DNA of 64,000 bases from Microbacterium sp. LWH3-1.2 (GTDB lineage Bacteria > Actinomycetota > Actinomycetes > Actinomycetales > Microbacteriaceae). The stretch spans positions 1,302,001-1,366,000 of the forward strand of contig NZ_JBEGIK010000001.1 of the NCBI RefSeq assembly GCF_040675855.1, written 5' to 3'. Both the position numbers and the translations under genes were made by a program. This document shows positions 25,188-33,434 of this stretch, piece by piece. The notes under the pieces were generated by a model. That model was not told the origin of the DNA and searched no databases. It worked only from the letters and a program-made list of their open reading frames with translations. The first letter of the stretch is position 1, and each line of letters begins with the position of its first letter.

Positions 25188-26387
25188 TCAGGCGGTCGGA
25201 GGTGCGATGTAACCGCCCTGCTTCGCCGCGTCGTCGGCGGCGGGGAACAGCAGCACGTGGTGGGCCGCCCACGTGCACACGACGGCGTCGCCGATCGAGA
25301 GTGCGGGCGCGTCGGGCGTCGGGCGTCGCACGATGAGGCTCTGGTCCGGCCCGAGCTGCACGAGGTACTGCATCGTGTCACCGAGGTGCGAGACACCGAT
25401 CAGCTGGCCGCGTGCGGTGTTGGCCTCGGGAAGCGCCTCGGCCCCCGCGCCCGCCGCCGGGGCGTTCTTCTCGATGCGGATGAACTCGGGACGCACGGCC
25501 GCCTCGCCGAGGTTCGTCGCCGTGAGCACGGGTGAGGTGGCGCGCACCAGCGCGTGCGGCGAGGTGATCGCCGCCCCTGCCTCGGCGGCGGGGCCACGGA
25601 AGAAGTTCTGCTGCCCGACGAAGGCCGCCACGTACGCCGAAGCGGGTCGTGCGTAGACGGTGTCGGCGTCGGCGAGCTGTTCGATCCGGCCCGCACGCAT
25701 GATCGCGATGCGGTCGCTCATCGACAGTGCCTCGCCCTGGTCGTGCGTCACGAAGACGAAGGTGATGCCCAGGCGCGACTGCAGCAGCTTGAGCTCGAGC
25801 TGCATCTCCTCGCGCAGCTGGCGATCGAGCGCACCGAGCGGCTCATCGAGCAGCAGGACGGCGGGGCGGTTCACCAGCGCACGGGCCAGCGCGATGCGCT
25901 GCTGCTGACCGCCCGACAGCTGCGTCGGCTTGCGGTCGCCGAAACGGCGCATCTGCACCATGTCGAGCGCCTGGGTGACGCGCTCGCGCACCTCGGCCTT
26001 CGGGGTACGGCGCTGCTGCAGCCCGTACGCGACGTTCTCGGCGACCGACAGGTGCGGGAACAGGGCATAGGCCTGGAAGACGGTGTTGACATCGCGCTTG
26101 TAGGGCGCAGCGGCGAGCACCGAGCGACCGGAGATGCGGATGTCGCCGGCATCCGGGTGCTCGAAACCCGCGATCATCCGCAGGGTGGTCGTCTTGCCGC
26201 AACCCGACGGCCCGAGAAGCGAGATGAACTCGCCCGGCTGGATCTGCAGCGACAGATCGTCGACGGCGAGCTGTTCGCCGTAGTACTTCGTGATCCCCGA
26301 CAGGACGACGGCCCCGCGCGCGCCCTCGCTGCCGGTGGGAGCCTGCTCCGCCGTCGCCTGCGCTGCGGTCGCCATGCCTGTGGACAT
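25188..26387 (-). CDS. potA: ABC transporter ATP-binding protein, PotA type
   Basis: ATPase of 399 residues from ATG 26387. Walker A is GPSGCGKTT (residues 59-67), signature LSGGQQQR, Walker B LLLDEPLGALD and H-loop VTHDQGEALS. A C-terminal TOBE regulatory domain begins near VGQQNFFRG. It energises the adjacent PotB/C permeases. A 129-base gap separates it from the binding protein gene. An upstream GTG/ATG at 26435 would add 16 residues that look non-native. Confidence 0.92.
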   Translation of the reverse strand: MSTGMATAAQATAEQAPTGSEGARGAVVLSGITKYYGEQLAVDDLSLQIQPGEFISLLGPSGCGKTTTLRMIAGFEHPDAGDIRISGRSVLAAAPYKRDVNTVFQAYALFPHLSVAENVAYGLQQRRTPKAEVRERVTQALDMVQMRRFGDRKPTQLSGGQQQRIALARALVNRPAVLLLDEPLGALDRQLREEMQLELKLLQSRLGITFVFVTHDQGEALSMSDRIAIMRAGRIEQLADADTVYARPASAYVAAFVGQQNFFRGPAAEAGAAITSPHALVRATSPVLTATNLGEAAVRPEFIRIEKNAPAAGAGAEALPEANTARGQLIGVSHLGDTMQYLVQLGPDQSLIVRRPTPDAPALSIGDAVVCTWAAHHVLLFPAADDAAKQGGYIAPPTA

Positions 26388-26695
26388 CGTCACCTCGTGA
26401 GGGTCCTTCTGATCGCCGGCCGCGCGACGCTGCACGACCTTTCGGGTGTGGGGGTATTCAATATGGCGACGTGGGCACCCGCAACGGATCGGCGACCGAA
26501 CCGGACCATTCTGTTCGGCGACGGCGGCCCGTGCGACAGATCGTCCGACGTTGTGTAACGGCCAGGGAACCGCGCGGTTTCACCGCGGACACGAACGCGG
26601 GGGGCGGATGCTGCAGCGCGGGGCGACACTTCGTCCGCCGCGTATCGTGACCAAAGCGTTCTGAAACCCCGGACCACGCTCCGTGGGATCCGGGC
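26388..26695 (-). promoter_or_regulatory. Intergenic promoter region of pot operon
   Basis: This 308-base gap between potA and nei2 has no credible gene. It contains GACAGATCGTCCGAC at 26535-26549, whose reverse complement GTCGGACGATC matches the pucR palindrome. It also contains a 6-bp inverted repeat CGCGGT-TTC-ACCGCG at 26573-26587, and an AT-rich patch TATTCAATATGG near 26456 that could hold a minus-strand -10 element. These would be the control sites of the pot operon. Confidence 0.45.
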
Positions 26696-27484
26696 TCAGC
26701 GCTGACACGTGGGGCACCAGAAGACGATGCGCTCGCGCGTCGGATCGGCGCCGAGGCTCCCACCCTCGATCAGGGTGCCGCAACGACGGCACGGGCGGCC
26801 TTCGCGACGGTACACCCACGTCGACCGACCGGGGCGGGCGTCACCGGTGAAGGTGCGGCCGGCCCGGTTGCGGTTGGCGCGGATCATGCGGGCTCCGAGA
26901 TCCACGATGGCGGCGGCATCCGTCTCCTTCGCCGGTGTGGTGGGCAGGACGCCGCGGACGAAGAGGATCTCGTTCGCGTACTCGTTGCCGAAACCCGCGA
27001 TGTTGCGCTGGTCCTGCACGGCGACGTGCACCGCACGGATGTCGGCGGCCAGGCGCCGCGTGGCTTCCTCGGGGTCCCAGGAGTCGGAGAGCGGATCGGG
27101 GCCGAGGTAGCCGACCAGGTCGTCCTCGGCTGTCGTGGGCACGAGCGTGATGTCGGCGAGGTCGAACCCGACGGTCTCCCACTCCGCGCCGTCAGTTGCC
27201 GTCGCGCCGATGATCGCCCGCGCACGGAAGGCGGGGGCGTGCCAGCGTTCACCGCGAGGGTAGACGTGCCACTCACCCTCCATCTTGAGATGCGTGTGGA
27301 GCGTCCACGATCCGATGCGATGAAGGAGATGCTTGCCGCGCGAGACCACATCGTGCACGACCTCGCCGCGCAGATCGACCGTCGCCAGCTGAGGGACGCG
27401 TAACTCGAAGCGCGACACGGTGGCGCCGGCGAGAGCCGAATCCAGTCGCCGGGCGGCGCGGAAGACCGTGTCGCCCTCAGGCAC
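26696..27484 (-). CDS. nei2: Fpg/Nei-type DNA glycosylase (Nei2-like)
   Basis: DNA repair glycosylase/AP lyase of 262 residues. The N terminus MPEGDTVFRAARRLDSAL supplies the catalytic Pro1 and Glu2 after Met removal. The C-terminal zinc finger CRRCGTLIEGG...CPTC is complete. It excises oxidised pyrimidines in this family. The GTG start overlaps the stop of the lhr gene by eight bases, so repair helicase and glycosylase are co-translated, a pairing known in actinobacteria. Confidence 0.93.
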   Translation of the reverse strand: MPEGDTVFRAARRLDSALAGATVSRFELRVPQLATVDLRGEVVHDVVSRGKHLLHRIGSWTLHTHLKMEGEWHVYPRGERWHAPAFRARAIIGATATDGAEWETVGFDLADITLVPTTAEDDLVGYLGPDPLSDSWDPEEATRRLAADIRAVHVAVQDQRNIAGFGNEYANEILFVRGVLPTTPAKETDAAAIVDLGARMIRANRNRAGRTFTGDARPGRSTWVYRREGRPCRRCGTLIEGGSLGADPTRERIVFWCPTCQR

Positions 27485-30400
27485 GCGCGCCCGCCCTGTC
27501 CTCCGGTCCCTGAGCCTGTCGGAGAGCGTCGCCTGCCGTCAGGCGGCGCAGCGTCAGCCCGCGCGGGGACTCGACGAAGCCGGCGTCGCGGAGGGTCTTG
27601 CCCACGAACGTGCCATACACGAACGCGCCGTTCACCTGCTCGATCGTGAGGGTGTCGAGCCGCCGCGCGCGAGCCGTCGCCGCGAGATCGCGGGTGGCCG
27701 CGGCCAGCGCCGCTTCGTCGCCGGTGAAGGCGAGTGCGGACTTGCCGCCGCGCTCGAGGTACAGCGTGAGCTCGCCGTCGACGAGTACGACGAGGGCGCC
27801 CGCTTTGCGACCGGGGCGGTGCGACACGCCCTCGAGCGAGGGCCAGGCGAGCGCGGCCCCGTAAGGGTTGGCCGGGTCGGTCGCCGCCAGCGTGACCGCC
27901 CTGAGCGGCGGCGGATCGGGGAGGCCGGCGTACTCGCGCAGCCGGTCGACGGTGGCCGACGCCGCGAACTGCGCCGCGCCCAGCTTCTCGATCACGTAGC
28001 CGCGGCGACAATGGCCCGCCCCTTCGAAACCGGCGAGCACGCGGTACGTCTGGGCGAATCCGCCGGGCACCCCCGCGGATTGCACCGCCCCTCGCGTCAC
28101 CACGCCGTAGCGATCGAGGAGGAGACTCGCCGTCGCGGTCGCCCTCAGGGCGGCGTCGGGCTCGGCGGCGGGGAGCAGCGACCATCGGCCGCCGATCGCG
28201 GGCGGACGCGCGGGGACGGATGCTGCCACCGACCGCACCGCGGCGCCGCGGTACAGGCGGGTCCGGGGTGCGCGGCGGCTCACGCGGTGGGCCTGCGATC
28301 CGCCCGAGACGAGTGCCCGCACCGGCGCGAAGGTGTCGTTGGTCACCAGACCCGACCACGTCAAGCGCCAGAGGGCGTCGACCACGGACTGCTCGTTCTC
28401 GGCACCGGTGGTCTGGCGCAGCTGAGCGGCGAAGTAGGCACCGCCTCCGCCGAGCGCGGACAGCAGCTGGGCGTCGAGCGATCCCGGGACGATCTCCTCG
28501 CCCTCGTCGGGGAGAGCGAGCGTGAGGGGCACTGCGTCCGCCGGGTGAAGTGCGATCCAGCCGTCGCGGCCGGGAAGACTGCCGTGGCCCGACCACACCA
28601 CCTCCCCGGTGGCGGTGAGCTCATCGAGCATGCCCGGGCTGTAGTCGGCGACGCGTGCCGGGAGCACGAGCGACTCCCACGCGCTGGCCGGAATCGGCAC
28701 CCCCGCGAGCTGCTCCACCACCGCTGCGACGCCGTCGATGCCCTCGAGGGGACGCGTGACGTGCTGCCACACGGGCAGGAATCGTGCGTATGCGTGCTGC
28801 GGCACCGGCTCGACGCTGCCGCGGATCGCGGCGAGGGAGCGCATGCGCAGCCGGCGCAGGACCTCCGTGTCGCACCACTCCGCCTCATCGGCGCGTGCCG
28901 TCGTCGGGGACTCCGGCAGGAAGAACCCGCTCGTGACGCGTCCCTGCGACTCGAGTCGCTGCAGCGTGAGGTGCGCGACCGCCACGCCGACGCCGAGGCG
29001 GTCGGCCGCAGCATCCGCCGTGAAGGGACCGTGGGTGCGCGCGTACCGCGCCACCAGGTCGCCGAGCGGGTCGGCCACGGGCTCGAGGAACGCGGTGGGG
29101 ATGCCGACGGGCAACGCCGTGCCGAGCGCATCGCGCAGCCGCCCGGCGTCTTCGATCGCGGAGACGCGGGTGATGCCCCCGATCGTGACGGGGATCGCGC
29201 GCCGCGCGGAGATGAGGGCGTCGAGGTGCGCGGACGCCTCGGTCTCGGGGGCGGCATCGGCCGCGGAGTCCCTCGAAGCGCGCCCTTCGACGATCGCGGC
29301 GACCGCCTCGGGCGCGGCTCCGCCCTCGAGGCGGGCCGCCACCTCGGCCGCGTCGAGCGGACCGAGGAGGCGCAGGAGGTCGGCGACGCCCTCGAGCCCG
29401 CGTGCCCGGCGCTCGGGGTCGAGCCGCTGCGCCTCGCGCTCGAACTGGGCGATCACGTCGGGGTCGAGGAGCTCGCGCATCTCGATCTTCCCGAGCAGCT
29501 CGGACAGCAGCGCCGGATCGACGGAGAGGGCCGCGGCGCGGCGCTCCGCCAGCGGCGAGTCGCCCTCGTACATGAACGCGCCGACGTAGCCGAACAGGAG
29601 ATCGCGTGCGAACGGCGAGGGCTGGGCGGGCTCCGTCTCGATGAGACGGATGCGGCGCTCGCTGATCCCGCGCATGAGACGCAGGAGCGACGGCACGTCG
29701 TAGACATCCTGAAGGACCTCGCGGAGGGTCTCGAGGATGATCGGGAACGTCGGGTAGCGCCGAGCGACCTCGAGCAGCTGCGCCGACCGCTGGCGCTGCT
29801 GCCACAGCGGCGTGCGCTTGCCCGGGTTGCGGCGGGGCATCAGCAGCGCGCGGGCAGCGCACTCGCGGAATCGCGAGGCGAACAAGGCGGAGCCGCCGAC
29901 CTCCTCGGTCACGATCTGATCGAGCTCGTCAGGGTCGAAGACGAAGAGGTCCGCGCCCGGGGGCTCGGCCGTCGCATCCGGAATCCTGGCGATGATGCCG
30001 TCGTCGCTCGCGACCGCCGACCCGTCGACGCCCAGCCGCTCGCGGATGCGCGCGTTCACCGCAAGCGCCCACGGCGCATGCACCTGCATGCCGTACGGCG
30101 AGTGCAGGATCACGCGCCAGTCGCCGACCTCGTCGCGGCCGCGCTCGACCGTGAGCTGGCGATCGGTCGGCAGCGTGCCGGTGGCCTCGCGCTGCTCGGC
30201 CAGGTAGGCCAGCAGGTTGTCTTGCGCGAACTCGTCGAGGCCCGCCTCGCGCAGCCGGAACTCGGCCTTGTCGGGCTTCGCCGCCGACACCTCTCGCGAG
30301 AACCTGCCGAGCGCTTCGCCGAGCTCGGCGGGGCGGCCGATGCCGTCGCCGTGCCAGAACGGGACTTTGCCCGGCTGCCCGAACGCGGGCACCACGTTCA

Positions 30401-32324
30401 CCCGGTCGTGCGTGATCTCGACGATGCGCCAGCTCGTGGTGCCCAGGGTGAAGACGTCGTTGACCCGCGACTCGTAGACCATCTCTTCATCGAGCTCCCC
30501 GACGCGTGCGTTCTGCGATTCTCCGGCGATGAAGACGCCGAAGAGGCCGCGGTCGGGGATCGTGCCACCGCTCGTCACGGCGATGTGCTGTGCGCCGGGG
30601 CGCCCGGTCAGCACGCCGAGGTCGCGGTCCCAGACGACACGGGGACGCAGCTCGGCGAACTCGTCGGACGGGAACCGGCCGGCGATGAGGTCGAGCGTCG
30701 CCTCGTAGGCGGACCGGGGGAGCGAGCGGAACGGCGCGCTTCGCTTGAGCGTCTCATACCAGCCCTCGACGTCGACGGGGCCGACGGCGGCGGCGGCCAC
30801 GGTCTGCTGCGCCAGGATGTCGAGGGGGTTCTGCGGGATGGCGATCGCCTCGATCTGACCGGCGAGCATGCGCTCGGTCACGATCGCGGTGTGGAGCACG
30901 TCGCCGCGGTGCTTCGGGAACAGGGCGGCCCGGCTCACCTCGCCGACCTGGTGACCGGCGCGGCCGATTCGCTGCAGGCCCGAGGCGGCGCTCGGGGGCG
31001 CCTCGACCTGGATCACGAGGTCGACGGCCCCCATGTCGATGCCGAGCTCGAGGCTCGACGTCGCCACGACGCAGCGGAGGACGCCGGACTTCAGCTCCTC
31101 CTCGACCTGCGCCCGCTGCTCCTTCGACACCGACCCGTGGTGCGCCTTCGCGAGCACCGGGTCGGCGCCTGCCGTCGCGCCGGCCTGCGCCATCATGGCG
31201 GCGGGTACGGTCTGGTCGGGCAGATCGAGGCCGAGGCGCTCGGAGTAGATCTCGTTCAGCCGGCCGGTGAGGCGCTCGGCGAGGCGTCGCGAGTTGCAGA
31301 ACACGATGGTCGAGCGGTGCAGCAGGATGCGGTCGACGATCGCCTCCTCGACGTGGGGCCAGACCGACCCTGTCATCTCCGTCTCGCCGGCGCCGGTCGC
31401 CCGCGGTCTCGAGCCCGTCGACCGACCGTCGGCGAACCAGTCCTCGTCGATCGGCTCATCCGCAGCGCCAGGCTCTTCCCACGCGCCGTCGCCCTCGGAC
31501 GTGAATGCGCTCGGCGGCGGAGGCGGGTTCAGCATGTCGCCGATGGGCACGACGACCTGCATGTCGAACGCCTTGCTCGAACGCGGCGCGACGATCTCGA
31601 CGGGCTCGGCACCGCCGAGGAACCGCGCCACCTCGTCGATCGGGCGCACCGTCGCCGACAGCCCGATGCGCTGGGCCGGCGCGCCGTCGGGGAGGAAGGA
31701 ACGGCGCAGCGCGTCGAGGCGTTCGAGACTCACCGCCAGATGCGCGCCGCGCTTGGTCGCCGCGACCGCATGCACCTCGTCGACGATCACCGTGTGCACG
31801 TCGCGCAGCGTCTCGCCCGCCCGACTCGTCAGCATGAGGTACAGCGACTCCGGCGTCGTGATGAGGATGTCGGGCGGTGTCTGTACGAGCTTGCGCCGGT
31901 CGCCCGCGGACGTGTCACCCGACCGAACGCCGACCGTCACGTCCGGCACCGTCAGTCCGAGGCGCCGCGCCGACTGCCCGATCCCGACCAGGGGCGAGCG
32001 GAGGTTGCGCTCGACGTCGACGCCGAGGGCCTTGAGGGGAGAGACGTAGAGGATCCGGGTGGCGGGGGCCGCAGCATCCGTCCTGCGCTTCTTCTTGCCT
32101 TCGGGAGCCGGCGGCGCCGTGGCCTTGTCGTGGAACACGCGGTCGATCGCCCAGAGGAAGGCCGACAGCGTCTTGCCCGAGCCGGTCGGCGCGACCACGA
32201 GCGCGTGCTTGCCGGCGGAGATCGCCTGCCACGCGCCCTTCTGGGCGTCGGTCGGCGCGTGGAACGCGCCGCGGAACCAGTCCTGCGTGGCAGGACCGAA
32301 CCGCTCGAGGACGTCGCCCATCAC
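27477..32324 (-). CDS. lhr: Large ATP-dependent helicase Lhr
   Basis: Superfamily 2 helicase of about 1615 residues, the full length of actinobacterial Lhr. Motif I is VVAPTGSGKT (residues 43-52), motif II is VDEVH, motif III is LSATVRP and motif VI is QRIGRAGHQ. The first 850 or so residues form the helicase core with winged helix and Lhr-specific domains; the rest is the long C-terminal extension of this family. It acts in DNA repair and is co-translated with nei2. The last 17 residues (DALRQAQGPEDRAGARA) are encoded by a dispersed repeat and look like a recent extension. The start is either of two adjacent ATG codons. Confidence 0.95.
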   Translation of the reverse strand: MMGDVLERFGPATQDWFRGAFHAPTDAQKGAWQAISAGKHALVVAPTGSGKTLSAFLWAIDRVFHDKATAPPAPEGKKKRRTDAAAPATRILYVSPLKALGVDVERNLRSPLVGIGQSARRLGLTVPDVTVGVRSGDTSAGDRRKLVQTPPDILITTPESLYLMLTSRAGETLRDVHTVIVDEVHAVAATKRGAHLAVSLERLDALRRSFLPDGAPAQRIGLSATVRPIDEVARFLGGAEPVEIVAPRSSKAFDMQVVVPIGDMLNPPPPPSAFTSEGDGAWEEPGAADEPIDEDWFADGRSTGSRPRATGAGETEMTGSVWPHVEEAIVDRILLHRSTIVFCNSRRLAERLTGRLNEIYSERLGLDLPDQTVPAAMMAQAGATAGADPVLAKAHHGSVSKEQRAQVEEELKSGVLRCVVATSSLELGIDMGAVDLVIQVEAPPSAASGLQRIGRAGHQVGEVSRAALFPKHRGDVLHTAIVTERMLAGQIEAIAIPQNPLDILAQQTVAAAAVGPVDVEGWYETLKRSAPFRSLPRSAYEATLDLIAGRFPSDEFAELRPRVVWDRDLGVLTGRPGAQHIAVTSGGTIPDRGLFGVFIAGESQNARVGELDEEMVYESRVNDVFTLGTTSWRIVEITHDRVNVVPAFGQPGKVPFWHGDGIGRPAELGEALGRFSREVSAAKPDKAEFRLREAGLDEFAQDNLLAYLAEQREATGTLPTDRQLTVERGRDEVGDWRVILHSPYGMQVHAPWALAVNARIRERLGVDGSAVASDDGIIARIPDATAEPPGADLFVFDPDELDQIVTEEVGGSALFASRFRECAARALLMPRRNPGKRTPLWQQRQRSAQLLEVARRYPTFPIILETLREVLQDVYDVPSLLRLMRGISERRIRLIETEPAQPSPFARDLLFGYVGAFMYEGDSPLAERRAAALSVDPALLSELLGKIEMRELLDPDVIAQFEREAQRLDPERRARGLEGVADLLRLLGPLDAAEVAARLEGGAAPEAVAAIVEGRASRDSAADAAPETEASAHLDALISARRAIPVTIGGITRVSAIEDAGRLRDALGTALPVGIPTAFLEPVADPLGDLVARYARTHGPFTADAAADRLGVGVAVAHLTLQRLESQGRVTSGFFLPESPTTARADEAEWCDTEVLRRLRMRSLAAIRGSVEPVPQHAYARFLPVWQHVTRPLEGIDGVAAVVEQLAGVPIPASAWESLVLPARVADYSPGMLDELTATGEVVWSGHGSLPGRDGWIALHPADAVPLTLALPDEGEEIVPGSLDAQLLSALGGGGAYFAAQLRQTTGAENEQSVVDALWRLTWSGLVTNDTFAPVRALVSGGSQAHRVSRRAPRTRLYRGAAVRSVAASVPARPPAIGGRWSLLPAAEPDAALRATATASLLLDRYGVVTRGAVQSAGVPGGFAQTYRVLAGFEGAGHCRRGYVIEKLGAAQFAASATVDRLREYAGLPDPPPLRAVTLAATDPANPYGAALAWPSLEGVSHRPGRKAGALVVLVDGELTLYLERGGKSALAFTGDEAALAAATRDLAATARARRLDTLTIEQVNGAFVYGTFVGKTLRDAGFVESPRGLTLRRLTAGDALRQAQGPEDRAGARA
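27505..27526. repeat. Dispersed GGTCCCTGAGCCTGTCGG repeat
   Basis: This word is common at gene ends in actinobacteria. Here it lies inside the last codons of lhr and encodes RQAQGP on the minus strand, lengthening the protein. Confidence 0.65.
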
Positions 32325-32432
32325 TCCATCTTCGTCGCGATCACCGACATCAGGGCAGGTTCCACCCAGGACCGTCGCGTAAGCTCCCTGCGTGCGTGCA
32401 CCCCCGGCACGCGCTCACCGCCGAGGACCGTG

Positions 32433-32906
32433 ATGGAACCGATGCCCTCGAGCGAGCCCACGGCCCCCGCTCCGCTCACCCGCCGCACCAACCCGGCGCT
32501 CTCCGACCGCTCGTGGGTGCGCTCGCGACGCGTGCAGACGTTCGGGCTCGGGGCGCTGTGCGGTGCACTGGGACTCTCGCTCCTGGTGGTCGTCACGACG
32601 ATCCTCGGTGCCTCACAGAACCCGTCCCCGCTGAGGCCCGCGGACCCCGCGCCCGTCTCCGAGCCCCGGCTCCCGGCATCCGTCCCCACAACCCGTCCGT
32701 CGCCTGCTCGCACGCCGACGACGGACCCCGTGGAGCAGACGGATGCTGCCACGGAGCCGGACGGCGCCACCGAGGAGGAGGTCGTCGCCGTTCCCGCCCC
32801 GGAGCCGGCGCCCACCGAGACCCAGCCGCCGGTGGACGAGACCGAGTCGACCGTCGCCCCCGGCAACAGCGACAACGCCCCGGGCCGCCAGAAGAAGCAG
32901 CCCTGA
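32433..32906 (+). CDS. Hypothetical single-pass membrane protein, Pro/Thr/Glu-rich
   Basis: Protein of 157 residues. A cytoplasmic N terminus of about 35 residues precedes one transmembrane helix (LGALCGALGLSLLVVVTTIL). The rest, about 100 residues, is low-complexity and rich in Pro, Thr, Glu and Ala (APEPAPTETQPPVDETE), probably an extracellular, flexible, cell-wall-spanning stalk. I recognise no domain. ATG 32433 is preferred, with GTG 32430 directly before it. It is divergent from lhr. Confidence 0.72.
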   Translation: MEPMPSSEPTAPAPLTRRTNPALSDRSWVRSRRVQTFGLGALCGALGLSLLVVVTTILGASQNPSPLRPADPAPVSEPRLPASVPTTRPSPARTPTTDPVEQTDAATEPDGATEEEVVAVPAPEPAPTETQPPVDETESTVAPGNSDNAPGRQKKQP

Positions 32907-32913
32907 CCGCGAC

Positions 32914-33096
32914 TCAGCGCTCGTCGGGCATGAGGATCCAGAGCACCAGGTAGAGCAGGATCGAGACGCCGAAGAACACGGTCGCGCCGACCGTGAGCAC
33001 GCGCACCGGCACCACGCTGCAGCCGAAGCGGTCGGCGATGCCCTGGCAGACTCCCGCGATCATGCGCCCTTTTACGGGGCGGACCAGGCGATGCAT
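32914..33096 (-). CDS. PspC domain protein, copy 1
   Basis: A 60-residue protein consisting only of a PspC domain: a basic N-terminal region (RPVKGRMIAGVCQGIADRFG) followed by a hydrophobic helix (FFGVSILLYLVLWILMP). PspC proteins sense membrane stress. It is very short, with no partner histidine kinase, and lies next to a paralog. Confidence 0.85.
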   Translation of the reverse strand: MHRLVRPVKGRMIAGVCQGIADRFGCSVVPVRVLTVGATVFFGVSILLYLVLWILMPDER

Positions 33097-33135
33097 GCGT
33101 TCATCATGGCGTGGAGAATCCCGCCGCGCCAGGGG

Positions 33136-33318
33136 TCAGCGCTCCGAGGGCACGATGATCCAGAGCAGGATGTAGATCCACAGCGACAGCCCGAAGAACA
33201 CGACGGCGATCGCGGTGAGGATGCGCACGAGGGTGACGTTCCACCCGAAGCGGTTGGCGATGGCGGCGCAGACGCCGGCGACCCATCGGCCCTGCTGAGG
33301 TCTCACGAGTGCGTTCAT
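33136..33318 (-). CDS. PspC domain protein, copy 2
   Basis: Second 60-residue PspC-only protein (ALVRPQQGRWVAGVCAAIAN; hydrophobic LSLWIYILLWIIVPSER). It is about half identical to the copy at 32914-33096 and is the upstream of the two, separated by 39 bases, so it is a tandem duplication. ATG 33318 lies behind a weak GGAGGC site. Confidence 0.85.
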   Translation of the reverse strand: MNALVRPQQGRWVAGVCAAIANRFGWNVTLVRILTAIAVVFFGLSLWIYILLWIIVPSER

Positions 33319-33434
33319 GCCTCCATCCTGCTCGCGTCGGCGGGTCACCGCACGGGTGCAGGCCCCCGATCCGCGCGAGGCCGGGCCGCGGCATCCGTCC
33401 CCCTCGCGGAGATGACGGATACCGCGACCCGGCG

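Noticed and set aside
27420-32906. Open frame of more than 1800 codons on the plus strand opposite lhr
   Set aside because: It is the mirror of the GC-rich lhr codon pattern and has low-complexity Arg/Gly/Glu composition. Only its last 157 codons (from 32433) look like a real gene.
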